A stretch of DNA of 64,000 nt, from the NCBI RefSeq assembly GCF_009676955.1, contig NZ_CP045696.1, positions 2,685,001 to 2,749,000 of the forward strand. Reading direction: 5' to 3'. Below the pieces are notes generated by a model. The model did no database searches, had not been told where the DNA came from, and saw only the letters and a program-made list of their open reading frames with translations. This DNA comes from Sodaliphilus pleomorphus. Lineage in GTDB: Bacteria > Bacteroidota > Bacteroidia > Bacteroidales > Muribaculaceae. The position numbers and the translations under genes are program-made. Below, piece after piece: positions 16,750 to 25,532 of this stretch; positions within the stretch are counted from its first letter, which is position 1, and each line of letters starts with the position of its first letter.

Positions 16750-18942
16750 TTAGTCGTTGAATTTGATTTTTGAAGAATAGCGTCGCAAATTGAATTTCAG
16801 CCTGTCGTATGTTTTGCGAGAGATTATGACGGACTGCAAGGATGAGCAATCAGCAAACGTAAGGTCGCCAATGCTCGTCACTGAGTCGGGGATGGTGACG
16901 GACTGCAAGGACGAGCAACAACTAAATGCATCGTTTCCAATGCTCGTCACTGAGTCGGGGATGGTGACGGACTGCAAGGATGAGCAACCCCGAAACGCCC
17001 AGTCACCAATGCTGGTCACGGAGTCGGGGATGGTGACGGACTGCAAGGATTCGCAACCCAAAAACGTACTGCCGCCAATGCTGGTCACGGAGTCGGGGAT
17101 GATGACGGACTGCAAGGAATCGCAATCCGAAAACGCACTGTCGCCAATGCTGGTCACGGAGTCGGGGATGGTGACGAACTGCAAGGATGAGCAATGAGCA
17201 AACGTAAGGCCGCCAATGCAGGTCACGGAGTCGGGGATGGTGACGGACTGCAAGGATGAGCAACCAAAAAACGCACTGTCGCCAATGCTGGTCACAGAGT
17301 CAGGGATGGTGACGGACTGCAAGGAATCGCAATTCGAAAACGCACTGTAGCCAATGCTGGTCACGGAGTCGAGGATGGTGACGGACTGCAAGGATGAGCA
17401 ACCATAAAACGCATTGTCGCCAATGCAGGTCACGGAGTCGGGGATGATAAAATTTTCTCCCTTTGATAAATAAGAAATCAGTTTTCGTTTGTCAGAAGTA
17501 TACAGATTGCCCTCATATATAGTAAAATGATTGGAATGATTGATAACTCTTGCCGTACAAGCTGGAAATGGATTCCCTTTGATATTTATTATAGAGTCGG
17601 GGATGGTGACGGACTGCAAGGATGAGCAATCAGCAAACGTAAGGTCGCCAATGCTGGTCACGGAGTCGGGGATGGTGACGGACTGCAAGGATCTGCAACC
17701 CCAAAACGCACCATCGCCAATGCTGGTCACGGAGTCGGGGATGGTGACGAACTGCAAGGATGAGCAATGAGCAAACGTAAGGCCGCCAATGCTGGTCACG
17801 GAGTCGGGGATGGTGATAGACTGCAAAGAAGGATGAGAGGAAAAGTTTCCAGCAAACGCTTTATCGCAAATACACCTTGTTCCTTGCCTAATCGTATAAT
17901 TCTTTAAGCCTCTATCTGTGCTTTCTAATAGCTTCTTCCCATCCTTCGAATATTTAACGCCAAACTCATCAGTCCATGCGTCCTTCTTATCTTCTTCCGT
18001 CACTTCCGTGCTGATAATTTCAATCTCCGGTTCCTTCGGTCGCTCCAGCGACAGCAGGCGGAAGGATACATTCGACAAATCGGATTGAGTAAGGGCAATG
18101 ATGAACAGTCCCACAAGCGTGTTTATCTCTGGGCACTCAGACGGGAAGATGTCCTTTAAAAGCTGACAGTCATGAATGGCCCTATAGTCTTTTTCTGAGA
18201 AGAGAAGACGGTCGGCAGCGCCGTACTTCTCAAGCAAGGCAGGCTCTTCGGCGATCACCCTGAGAGAAAGCAGAATGGAGGCAAGTGAGAAGTCGTCAAT
18301 ATGCTCGTTGAAGGTTTCTTCCGTGCGTGCGGGGTGGCGGAAGTCCGGACTGCCCATCTCCCGCGCCTTCTGTCCCTTCATTGCCGGAACGAACATGCCG
18401 TCGTAATCAATCAGCACCAACGTACCGTCCTCTCTCACCATGATGTTGTCAGGCTTTAAGTCGCCGTGGGCAAACGGCTGCGGCATCAGCCACAGGGCGA
18501 GACGGCTGAACTGGTAGGCAAGCAGATGCAACTGATAGCTGTCGTGAAGATGCTGACGGATATACAGGTCGAGGTTGGTGCCCTCCACCCAGTCCATCAG
18601 CAGGACGGGGAACTCCTCGCCATCAGCATGGGCAGCGTCGACAAACAGCTCTTTGTCCAAATACTGAAACTTGGTGAGGAAACTCGAAGAGACATATTCC
18701 AGTTCCTCAGCTATCATCCGATAGTTTTCCGCACGGTTCGGCTGGTCTTTGAGAAAGCACTTCACGGCATAGAGCTTGTCTTCCTTCTCATCCCGCATTT
18801 TGAACACCACGGCAAAGTTACCGCTGGTCATCACGGGATTGCCATTGCCATCGGTCACAGGCCGGAGATTGCGCAGCTTCTCGAAGTTGTCCTCCGCATT
18901 TCTCACCGCCTCTACATATTCTGATATTAAAGGGTATGTCAT
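16750..18942 (-). CDS. Protein kinase fused to BspA-type leucine-rich repeats (copy B)
   Basis: 730 residues, first gene of the island operon. The kinase domain is nearly identical to that of copy A (differences such as N166-I167 for N166-F167 after HGDLKPD) with all catalytic residues intact: K61, HGDLKPDN (159-166), DYDG (179-182). The repeat part has about 14 units instead of 25 and one irregular [17 protein letters not shown] module, and ends in the same cap (SSKIKFND). Identity drops sharply at the start of the repeats, implying recent duplication or gene conversion of the kinase part and independent expansion of the arrays. No clear promoter recognised upstream. Confidence 0.88.
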   Translation of the reverse strand: MTYPLISEYVEAVRNAEDNFEKLRNLRPVTDGNGNPVMTSGNFAVVFKMRDEKEDKLYAVKCFLKDQPNRAENYRMIAEELEYVSSSFLTKFQYLDKELFVDAAHADGEEFPVLLMDWVEGTNLDLYIRQHLHDSYQLHLLAYQFSRLALWLMPQPFAHGDLKPDNIMVREDGTLVLIDYDGMFVPAMKGQKAREMGSPDFRHPARTEETFNEHIDDFSLASILLSLRVIAEEPALLEKYGAADRLLFSEKDYRAIHDCQLLKDIFPSECPEINTLVGLFIIALTQSDLSNVSFRLLSLERPKEPEIEIISTEVTEEDKKDAWTDEFGVKYSKDGKKLLESTDRGLKNYTIRQGTRCICDKAFAGNFSSHPSLQSITIPDSVTSIGGLTFAHCSSLQFVTIPDSVTSIGDGAFWGCRSLQSVTIPDSVTSIGDLTFADCSSLQSVTIPDSIINIKGNPFPACTARVINHSNHFTIYEGNLYTSDKRKLISYLSKGENFIIPDSVTCIGDNAFYGCSSLQSVTILDSVTSIGYSAFSNCDSLQSVTIPDSVTSIGDSAFFGCSSLQSVTIPDSVTCIGGLTFAHCSSLQFVTIPDSVTSIGDSAFSDCDSLQSVIIPDSVTSIGGSTFLGCESLQSVTIPDSVTSIGDWAFRGCSSLQSVTIPDSVTSIGNDAFSCCSSLQSVTIPDSVTSIGDLTFADCSSLQSVIISRKTYDRLKFNLRRYSSKIKFND
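16834..17886 (-). repeat. Tandem 69-bp coding repeats of kinase B
   Basis: About 14 units encoding 23-residue leucine-rich repeats with the same consensus as in kinase A, interrupted once by the irregular module (about 17448-17600). Confidence 0.88.
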
Positions 18943-19100
18943 GTATTATTTTTTTACAAGCTAAGCATTTTACAGACCCCCAACTCAAGCCCATGTTCTT
19001 TGAATAGTTGTCATGCCATTGGAAAATTTATAGAGAAAGCTTCTTTCGCTTTAGTTCTTCAACGAATATCATAAAATATAACTATATCTGGAAAAACTGT

Positions 19101-19560
19101 AGAGTCAAGAGGCAAGTGCAAAATTAGCTAATTTTTCCGAAGAACACAATTTTGGGAGTTGTAAAGCCTAATTTCTTCCTTGGTCTTTCGTTGATTTGAT
19201 ATTGTGCGCTATTGAGTTGTTCTTGAGTGACAGGTCTTGAAGTCAGTGCCTTTAGGGAAGTATTCTCTGAGCATCTTGTTTGCGTTTTCAATCGCGCCCT
19301 TTTGTCCTGAGCAGTAAGGACCAGCGAAATATACAGTGCATTCCAGGGCCTTGCAAATCTTAGCCATGACCGCCTTCTAAAATCATAAAAACGGAGCTGC
19401 CTTACGACATCCCCGTCTGTTTCCACGATTTCAGCATGGCGGATGAATCTATTGCTTGGTTGAGTCGCTCCTCGGCAGAGCTCGCCTCCTCTTCGATTCA
19501 CGGGGCAAAGTCAACGCTTTCCATTGAATCTACAGTAATTAGCCTCCTCAATGTTGCGCT
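19101..19560 (-). pseudogene. Degraded IS30-family transposase remnant
   Basis: On the minus strand two frames together give the end of an IS30 transposase: VYFAGPYCSGQKGAIENANK then LREYFPKGTDFKT in one frame, and INERPRKKLGFTTPKIVFF in another, so at least one frameshift lies near 19245. The upstream catalytic part is missing or scrambled. A terminal-repeat-like sequence (GGCAAGTGCAAAATTA) sits at 19111-19126. It differs in sequence from the intact IS30 copy at 21.3-22.4 kb, so it is an older, separate insertion, marking the edge of the island. The 18943-19100 stretch is AT-rich with no gene seen. Confidence 0.75.
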
Positions 19561-19730
19561 TCGTTTTGGAATCTACACGGGTTTATAATGCCCAACACGA
19601 TATCATTGCAATTGCCAATTCTTAACTGGCAGGTGGCAGCTGCGGTGCTGTGGGGGATGATGTGTGTGTGGCTTAATTGCCTAAAAATCAATGATGTATA
19701 ATTATGGTTGTAAATTTTTTGCACTTATCT

Positions 19731-19761
19731 TTTGGCACGACCGAAAAAAAACGTACCTTTG
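19731..19761 (+). promoter_or_regulatory. Consensus promoter of the SRP RNA gene
   Basis: TTTG (19731-19734), 19-base spacer and TACCTTTG (19754-19761): an exact match to the Bacteroidetes vegetative promoter. Confidence 0.8.
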
Positions 19762-19765
19762 CACT

Positions 19766-19861
19766 TGGAAAGCTGCACGGCCAGCTCCCTCAGAATCCCC
19801 CAGGTCTTAACCGAAGCAAGGGTATGAGGTTGTAGCGGCGCGATGTGGCTTTCTTTTTTTT
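19766..19861 (+). ncRNA. ffs: Signal recognition particle RNA (4.5S type)
   Basis: About 95-base RNA that with Ffh targets nascent membrane proteins. It starts just after a consensus promoter. GAAAGC at 19768-19773 pairs with GCTTTC at 19848-19853 to close the molecule, and eight T follow as terminator. The internal segment CCCCCAGGTCTTAACC then GAAGCAAGGGTA (about 19797-19824) is the conserved helix 8 with the AGCA-type symmetric loop bound by Ffh. Assignment rests on this motif and the overall hairpin; exact ends are estimated. Confidence 0.82.
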
Positions 19862-19906
19862 ATGCCCTCACACAACCTGTTGATGCCATGGGGCCGTCTT
19901 GCCGGG

Positions 19907-21160
19907 TCATTTCTTTTTGTGCTCTCTTGCCTCGCCCACCAGTGCCTCGCAGAAGTTGCGTTGCATGAGGCGCGCATCGAGTACCGACATCTGCGTATTG
20001 AGCATCACGAAGGCCAAGTCGTGCCCGTTGCCGTCCTGGCAATAGCCTGCTATCGAACTTATGCCATAGGGGTGCGAGAGTGTGCCCGTCTTGCCATGTA
20101 TCATGCCCTTGAGGCCCTCGCGGTCGTAGCCCTTGCCGCGCAGTGTGCCGTCGATACCCGATATCGACAACCCGGTGAGCAGCGACTTGTAGATGTCTTT
20201 GTGGCGGTAGCCATACTTGAGTATGGTGGCCAGTGCCACAGGCGACAGGTGGTTGTGAATGCACAGGCCGCAACCGTCGTGCACGACCAGCGAGGTGTCG
20301 GTCAGACCCAAGTCGTGCCTCATGAAGCGGCGCATGTATTCGACACCGGCGGTGGCAGGGGCTTGGCGCGGATTGCTGCGGTGCCCCATGGTGTAGAGCA
20401 GGGCTGTGGCCTGCGTGTTGGAGCTGTGCTTGAGCATGTGGTTGATGGCCATCTGTATGCCGCTCGAGTACCTGAAGCGATACACCGAGCCGCGGGGCAC
20501 CTTGCCATATATCACTTGAGCGTCGTCGAAGTGGTAGCCTGCGTTGGCAAATTGAGCCTTCACCAGGTTTCGCACCTTGTCGGGACCCTTATAGAGCATG
20601 CCGTAGCGAGAGAAACTCAAGTCCCAGGGATACCAGTGTGCTTCGGCCTGCACCTTGTCCTTGAGCAGCAGGTCGAGCACCAGGCGGCCTTGCACGTGGT
20701 CGATGCCTTGCTGCTTGAGCGCGCTGGTGAAAAGTGCCAGGTTCTCGGGCTGAAGCTGTGGGTCGAGATCGGCCTTGAAGATGACGTCGCCCACCAGGGT
20801 GTCGTTTTTCATCTTTCCGTGTGTGTAGAGCGACGTGCTGTAGCGGTAGTTGCTGCCCAGCAAGTGCAGACCGGCCACCGTGGTGAGCAGCTTGGTGCAC
20901 GAGGCCACCGGCAGCGATTGGCTTTCGTTCATGCCAAAGACGGGCTTGTCGGCCGTGAGATCATACACATATATCCCCAGTTGTCCCTGCACCCTGGGCT
21001 TGGCGGCAAACTCGGCGAGGCGGCTTTGCAAGGCCGTGTCGACGGGGATGTCGGGCTTGGTTGCTGCCGTTGTGACCGTTTTCTTGTTGTGGCTGCATCC
21101 AGCCATGACGATGAGTAGCAGTGTGGCAATGATGAGTAGTCGTTGAGTAGTCGTGTGCAT
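19907..21160 (-). CDS. dacB: D-alanyl-D-alanine carboxypeptidase/endopeptidase, PBP4 (S13) family
   Basis: 417 residues from ATG 21160, chosen because it begins a lipoprotein signal (LLLIVMAGC, cysteine 22); the frame extends to 21250 without signal logic. Peptidoglycan hydrolase acting in the periplasm. All three active-site motifs are present: SCTK (S87-K90), SSN (246-248) and KTG (357-359). The usual DGSGLS segment reads DGCGLC (295-300), with both serines replaced by cysteine. Its promoter is TTG (21220-21218), 20 bases, TAGCTTTG (21197-21190), minus strand. Confidence 0.9.
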   Translation of the reverse strand: MHTTTQRLLIIATLLLIVMAGCSHNKKTVTTAATKPDIPVDTALQSRLAEFAAKPRVQGQLGIYVYDLTADKPVFGMNESQSLPVASCTKLLTTVAGLHLLGSNYRYSTSLYTHGKMKNDTLVGDVIFKADLDPQLQPENLALFTSALKQQGIDHVQGRLVLDLLLKDKVQAEAHWYPWDLSFSRYGMLYKGPDKVRNLVKAQFANAGYHFDDAQVIYGKVPRGSVYRFRYSSGIQMAINHMLKHSSNTQATALLYTMGHRSNPRQAPATAGVEYMRRFMRHDLGLTDTSLVVHDGCGLCIHNHLSPVALATILKYGYRHKDIYKSLLTGLSISGIDGTLRGKGYDREGLKGMIHGKTGTLSHPYGISSIAGYCQDGNGHDLAFVMLNTQMSVLDARLMQRNFCEALVGEAREHKKK

Positions 21161-21189
21161 TTTCTTTTTGCGTGTCCTGAAAAATTTTT

Positions 21190-21220
21190 CAAAGCTATCA
21201 AAAAAATAGCAATGGCACAA
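21190..21220 (-). promoter_or_regulatory. Promoter of the PBP4-type carboxypeptidase gene
   Basis: TTG at 21220-21218, 20-base spacer, TAGCTTTG at 21197-21190 on the minus strand; leader about 30 bases. Independent of the neighbouring IS30 element. Confidence 0.55.
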
Positions 21221-21269
21221 CTTTGGCCTGCTTTTATAGGAAATATTCACAATTCCTGTCGAGGGGCGG

Positions 21270-22420
21270 ATTCCAGAAGCAAGTGCAAAGTTACGCTATT
21301 TTTCTTTAATCATGTCTTTGGGCTTTCGAAATCCGTTTTTCTTTCTTGGCCTGTTGTTTAATTTTTCGATGATGCTCTTGACATATAGCCTTGAAATTCC
21401 CCTAAAGTCCGTCTTCTTCGGAATATATTGCCTGATGAGCCCGTTCATGTTCTCGATAGCTCCCTTCTCCCACGAGCAGTACGGATGTGCGAAGTAAACT
21501 TTCGTGTTAAGTTCCCTCGCAATGATTTCGTGTGCGGCAAACTCCGGCCCGTTGTCTGTCGTTATCGACCTTACAGGCAACCCGCTCTCCCGTATGAGTC
21601 TCACCACGGCATATGCCAGTGGAACGGCCTGCTTTCCCGTATCGAGTTTCTCCATGAGCATAAAGCAGCTCCTCCTCTCAACCAGAGTAACGATGGCACC
21701 TTTGCCTTCCTTTCCTACGATGGTGTCCATCTCCCAGTCTCCTATGGTCTGTCCATAGTCCGTTTCCGGTCTTTCGTCAATGGAGAGGCGGTTGGGAATA
21801 TGCGCCTTGGTGGTAAGCAAGGACTTTTGCCTTGGTCTGCCTCCATGCCTGAGGTGCTTTCGGATGTTGTCCCCGTAATGTGGGGAAAGGGCCGCTATCC
21901 AGTTGTATATGGTTGACTTGGACACCGTGATGCCCTCTTTCTTGCCAAGCCATCCGGCGACTTCCTCCGGCGACCACTGCTCCTTACGGATAAGTTCAAA
22001 AACACGGCTGCGTACATAGGGAGCGATACGGCGATTGCCAGGTGTCCTGGCCTTGCGTCGTTTGACTTTCAATACGGCCGTACGTGCGTCATAAACGCCT
22101 TTAGCATTAGAATTACGCCTTCGCTCACGAGAAACCGTGCTTACTGACACACCAATAGTCTCGGCTATGAAACTAAGTGAGAATTTCGTTTGGAGTAGCA
22201 CACTTATTGTGTATCTTTGCTCCGAGGTTAATTGTTTATACATCACAATACAAAATTAATTAATCTTAGGGAGGGGAACGAAAGATCTCCTCTTTTTTTG
22301 TATTGCTTAAGTTATCCGCCAATGCTCTTTGGGGGCTTCGCGCCCCCAGCCGCAAGGCAAACCTCCGCGGTGTTTTTCATGTTTTAATGCACCGCAGAGT
22401 TTTGCACTTCTAATTGGAAT
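21270..22420 (-). mobile_element. IS30-family insertion sequence
   Basis: 1.15-kb element with an intact transposase. Imperfect terminal inverted repeats: 21270-21290 (ATTCCAGAAGCAAGTGCAAAG) and 22400-22420, 15 of 21 positions matching. No clear target duplication was found. Between the transposase start and the right end is a GGGGGC/GCCCCC hairpin (22331-22347) and a second near-palindrome (GCGGTG/CACCGC), which would shield the transposase from outside transcription. The left end contains TAACTTTG (21293-21286, minus), an outward-facing -7-like element. Confidence 0.85.
21296..22246 (-). CDS. IS30-family transposase
   Basis: 316 residues, full length for the family. N-terminal helix-turn-helix (LSFIAETIGVSVSTVSRE), then the DDE catalytic core: first Asp in GDWEMDTIVG, second in TTDNGPEF, Glu in WEKGAIENMN, ending NNRPRKKNGFRKPKD. 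All catalytic residues are present, so the element may be active. Confidence 0.96.
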   Translation of the reverse strand: MMYKQLTSEQRYTISVLLQTKFSLSFIAETIGVSVSTVSRERRRNSNAKGVYDARTAVLKVKRRKARTPGNRRIAPYVRSRVFELIRKEQWSPEEVAGWLGKKEGITVSKSTIYNWIAALSPHYGDNIRKHLRHGGRPRQKSLLTTKAHIPNRLSIDERPETDYGQTIGDWEMDTIVGKEGKGAIVTLVERRSCFMLMEKLDTGKQAVPLAYAVVRLIRESGLPVRSITTDNGPEFAAHEIIARELNTKVYFAHPYCSWEKGAIENMNGLIRQYIPKKTDFRGISRLYVKSIIEKLNNRPRKKNGFRKPKDMIKEK

Positions 22421-22528
22421 TAGCAAGGCAAGGAGCTTTAGCATGGAGGAAGGCGCGCTTTGCCTTGTGTTGTGGCAAAGCACGCCTTTCTCGATGAGTT
22501 GTGTGGTTGCAAGCTGGTGTGGCAGGTG

Positions 22529-23113
22529 CTATTTTATTGTGTCGGTCGGCGCCGAAGCCGGCGCGCCGCTCTTGGCTATCTCCAGCGTCACCAGCCAGTA
22601 GGCCTCGCGGTCGTTGGCGGCCTTCACATAGTTGAGCTTGAGGGTTACCGTTGTCTTCTTGTCGTCGTATTTTGTCACCGCTTTCACGTCGGCCTCGCCT
22701 GGCTGAGCTTGGGCCACGGCATATTGCTGGTACTTGGCTGCCAGCATGCCCTTGAGCTCGTCGTAGAAGGCCTTGGCGCTCTTGCCGTTGTCGGGGTAGG
22801 CCGATTCGGGGAATGCCGACTCGCAGGAGATGCCTGTCACTACACCTTTCGGAAATTGCACGTGGGCTGTGGCAAAGGCCACATCGCCATAGGCCACCGG
22901 GCCGGTGACCTCACAGCTCACCTTGGGTGTTGCGTCGAAGTCGCAGCCGCTCTTGTCGAGCGAGTCGATGGCTGTGTTTTTGGCATCGCCCAGCCGCACG
23001 CCCAGCACGCTGGCGTCGATTTGATTGGTTTCTTTGTTCTCGTTGCTCTTGTTGCAGCTGGCGGCTCCGGCCACCAGAAGCATGATTGCAAAAATCAAAA
23101 GATATTTCTTCAT
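22529..23113 (-). CDS. Hypothetical lipoprotein
   Basis: 194 residues with a lipoprotein signal (LLIFAIMLLVAGAASC) followed by an Asn/Lys/Glu-rich linker (NKSNENKETN) and a mixed alpha/beta domain with VLGVRLGDAKNTAIDSL; no family recognised. The segment LGVRLGDAKNTAIDSL resembles short repeats that begin small periplasmic proteins. A -7-like TAACTTTG lies at 23149-23142 (minus), without a clear -33. It stands next to the right end of the IS30 element but is intact. Confidence 0.75.
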   Translation of the reverse strand: MKKYLLIFAIMLLVAGAASCNKSNENKETNQIDASVLGVRLGDAKNTAIDSLDKSGCDFDATPKVSCEVTGPVAYGDVAFATAHVQFPKGVVTGISCESAFPESAYPDNGKSAKAFYDELKGMLAAKYQQYAVAQAQPGEADVKAVTKYDDKKTTVTLKLNYVKAANDREAYWLVTLEIAKSGAPASAPTDTIK

Positions 23114-23396
23114 TTTCTTTTTCGATTGGTTTTTATCAGCACAAAGTTAAATATTTTTTGTCTCATTTCATAGCCTTCGCTGTTGCATTGCCCCATTATT
23201 GCGGCACAATTTCGATTTCGGTCTTCTTTGGGCAGTCGCTATTGCCACAATTTTGCCTGTATTTGAGTTGGCTGAAGGTGGAGTTTAACATAGTGTGACT
23301 AATGACGCATAAAAGTCAAAAATGTTTTAACATTAAAGTTTAAAATTAACTTAACGTTGCTGCTCGTCTATAAAAAATGGCTATTCATATATTAGA

Positions 23397-23428
23397 TTTG
23401 TATGCGTCATTTATTTGCTTTTACTTTG
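23397..23428 (+). promoter_or_regulatory. Possible promoter of a small RNA
   Basis: TTTG (23397-23400), 20-base spacer and TTACTTTG (23421-23428); one mismatch in the -7 element. An alternative TAGATTTG element lies at 23393-23400. Confidence 0.35.
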
Positions 23429-23431
23429 CTC

Positions 23432-23576
23432 TCAGAAAACAAAAAGAGTAATAAAGTTTTCTCATAAGCATAGGTTTATTTGTTTAGTTTATACATTATT
23501 TCGACTTTAAATCTTAATCGTGAACGACACTTAAACGCATTGAAGCCACTGGGCAGGATTGCTCGGTGGCTTTTTG
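23432..23576 (+). ncRNA. Candidate small RNA
   Basis: The ~500 bases between the lipoprotein gene and aroB have no coding gene. On the plus strand a possible promoter is followed by a perfect 7-bp hairpin AGAAAAC (23434-23440) / GTTTTCT (23456-23462) and about 80 bases later by a strong terminator (23543-23575). Both flanking genes are on the minus strand, so the terminator has no coding gene to serve. Family unknown. Confidence 0.4.
23543..23575 (+). terminator. Intrinsic terminator
   Basis: 11-bp stem 23543-23553 with 23562-23572 (two G-T pairs), 8-base loop, then TTTTT. Directed on the plus strand, with no plus-strand gene upstream. Confidence 0.75.
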
Positions 23577-23610
23577 TGTTGCAGCAGTAAGCCCGCAGGC
23601 ATGCCTTGGG

Positions 23611-24666
23611 TTATATTCCCATGAGGTCGCGGTAGATGTCGAGGGCTGCTTTCATGTCGGCATCGTCGATGGTGTTGTTCACTTTCACGTTGCCGCAGCT
23701 GGCGAGCAAGCTGCAGTTTATCTCGCCATTCTGGCTTTTTTTGTCGTGATGCATGAGCTCGAGCAGTGTGTCGTAGTCGTCGCAGGTGATGTAGAAGGCG
23801 CCGTAATGGGCCTTTACATAGTGGGCGAGGCGGTGCAAGTCGGTCGAGGGGAAGTGCATCGTCATGTGCGAGAGCACGGCCTCGGCAACAAGCCCCCAGG
23901 CCACGGCATAGCCGTGAGGCACGGGCTTGCCCTTGTGCAGTGCCATGCTCTCAAGGGCGTGCCCCACGGTGTGCCCCAGGTTGAGTGCCCGTCTCAACCC
24001 TTGCTCGTGTGGGTCTTCTCTCACGATGCGCTCTTTCACGAGCACCGATGTCTTGAGCAGCTGGAGCAGGCGCTCGTAGTCGACATGTGCCAGGTCGAAG
24101 TCGAGCAGCGTCTCAAAGTCGTCGTGACTGCTGAGCATGCTGTGCTTCAGCATCTCGGCAAAGCCCGACTTGAGCTCGACCGCAGGCAGTGTTGTGAAAA
24201 ATCGTGTGGTGATGATGACGTCGGTGGCTTCCACGAAGCAGCCTATTTCGTTTTTCAGTCCGTTGAAGTTGATGCCTGTCTTGCCGCCCACGGCTGCATC
24301 GACGGCGCTGAGCAGGGTGGTGGGGCAGTTTACAAAGGGGATGCCCCGCTTGTAGGTAGCGGCGGCAAAACCTCCCAAGTCGGTCACCACGCCTCCGCCC
24401 AGGTTCACGACGAGCGACTTGCGGGTCGCCCCCATTGCCTCCAGCTTTTTCCACACATCGACCAGCGTGTCGAGGTTCTTGTTGATGTCGCCGGGTCCTA
24501 TGGCGATCACGCTGGCCTGTTTCAGGGCCTGGCACTCGATGAGCGGCAGCACTGCTTGGGCGGTGTTGGTGTCGACGACGACTGCCAGGCGGGAGAATTG
24601 CTTGGCGGCAAGTAGGTTGTCGAGAGTGTTGTCGATATCGTTGGTGAAAACTATGTTTTGACTCAT
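23611..24666 (-). CDS. aroB: 3-dehydroquinate synthase
   Basis: Second enzyme of the shikimate pathway, converting DAHP to 3-dehydroquinate with NAD and a metal ion. 351 residues from ATG 24666 (MSQNIVFTND); another ATG four codons upstream (24678) is equally possible. Motifs: LGGGVVTDLGGFAAATYKRG, CPTTLLSAVDAAVGGKTGIN and the metal-site LNLGHTVGHALE with further HGYAVAWG. Downstream of a HAD gene on the same strand and probably in one unit. Confidence 0.96.
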   Translation of the reverse strand: MSQNIVFTNDIDNTLDNLLAAKQFSRLAVVVDTNTAQAVLPLIECQALKQASVIAIGPGDINKNLDTLVDVWKKLEAMGATRKSLVVNLGGGVVTDLGGFAAATYKRGIPFVNCPTTLLSAVDAAVGGKTGINFNGLKNEIGCFVEATDVIITTRFFTTLPAVELKSGFAEMLKHSMLSSHDDFETLLDFDLAHVDYERLLQLLKTSVLVKERIVREDPHEQGLRRALNLGHTVGHALESMALHKGKPVPHGYAVAWGLVAEAVLSHMTMHFPSTDLHRLAHYVKAHYGAFYITCDDYDTLLELMHHDKKSQNGEINCSLLASCGNVKVNNTIDDADMKAALDIYRDLMGI

Positions 24667-24714
24667 AGATGCCTGCAAGTGAAATTTTTTTTCTTGAGCA
24701 TGATGGCTTCCAGC

Positions 24715-25458
24715 TCAAGCCTGTTGCGTTGTCTTGAAGGCCTCGAGCAAAGCCGGCAGGGCGCTTGCAAGGGCATTCATGTCGGGATACACGATATCGG
24801 CCCCTGCCTTGTAGAGATCTTTCTCGGGGATGGGGCCAGTGGTTACCCCTATGGTGAAGCTGCCCGAAGCATGTCCCGATTGCACGCCCAGGGGAGCGTT
24901 TTCAATCACGATGCACTGGCACGGTTTGGCTCCGGCCTTGAGCTGAGCTTTCATGTAGGGCTCGGGACTGGGTTTGCCGTGCTTGGTGTCGGCGGCCGTG
25001 ATGCGCTCTGGGGCGAAGAGGCCTGCATAGTCCCTGTCGATGCGCTCGAGCAGCAGGGGCTCGCCGCTGCCGGTCACAAGCACGTTTTTGATGCCGGCAT
25101 CCCTCAGTGTCGAGAGCACTTGTGTGGTCCCGGGCATCATGGCGGGCTCGCCCAGCTCCTTGAAGTAGCGGCTTTTCACCTTGTACAGCTCGCGTGCCTC
25201 GTCGTCGGTGATGTTTTTGCCTGAGCCGCGTTTAAATAAGAGTTTGATGATCTCGGCGCCAGTCATTCCCTCATAGAGGTAGAACTCGTCGCGTGTGCAC
25301 TTCACGCCGTTTTTCTTCATGAGCTTTACCCAGGCGCGTGTGTGATTCTTCATCGAGTCGTAGAGCACACCGTCGCAGTCTACAAGGGCTACCTTGATTT
25401 CTGCCTGCTTGTTGCCTGTTGATTTGAGATAATTGGCGATTGCGTTTTTTTCAGTCAT
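24715..25458 (-). CDS. HAD-superfamily sugar-phosphatase-like hydrolase
   Basis: 247 residues. Haloacid dehalogenase fold of the beta-phosphoglucomutase/phosphatase subfamily: nucleophile motif DCDGVLYDS (D28, D30), motif II VTGSG, lysine in KHGKPSPEPY and the motif III acid in VIENAPLGVQSG. An alpha-helical cap occupies roughly residues 40-110. Likely a small-molecule phosphatase or mutase; substrate not determinable. 48 bases upstream of aroB on the same strand, so possibly co-transcribed. Confidence 0.9.
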   Translation of the reverse strand: MTEKNAIANYLKSTGNKQAEIKVALVDCDGVLYDSMKNHTRAWVKLMKKNGVKCTRDEFYLYEGMTGAEIIKLLFKRGSGKNITDDEARELYKVKSRYFKELGEPAMMPGTTQVLSTLRDAGIKNVLVTGSGEPLLLERIDRDYAGLFAPERITAADTKHGKPSPEPYMKAQLKAGAKPCQCIVIENAPLGVQSGHASGSFTIGVTTGPIPEKDLYKAGADIVYPDMNALASALPALLEAFKTTQQA

Positions 25459-25532
25459 AATAAAAAACTATATGTGATGATTTTGTTTTATGTGTAAGTG
25501 TGGAGTGATGTCACTGTTGCTGCTTGGTCGAT

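Noticed and set aside
10756..17886. Regular repeats that could suggest a CRISPR array
   Set aside because: Repeat period is 69 bases, in frame, and encodes leucine-rich repeats; no unique spacers and no cas genes.
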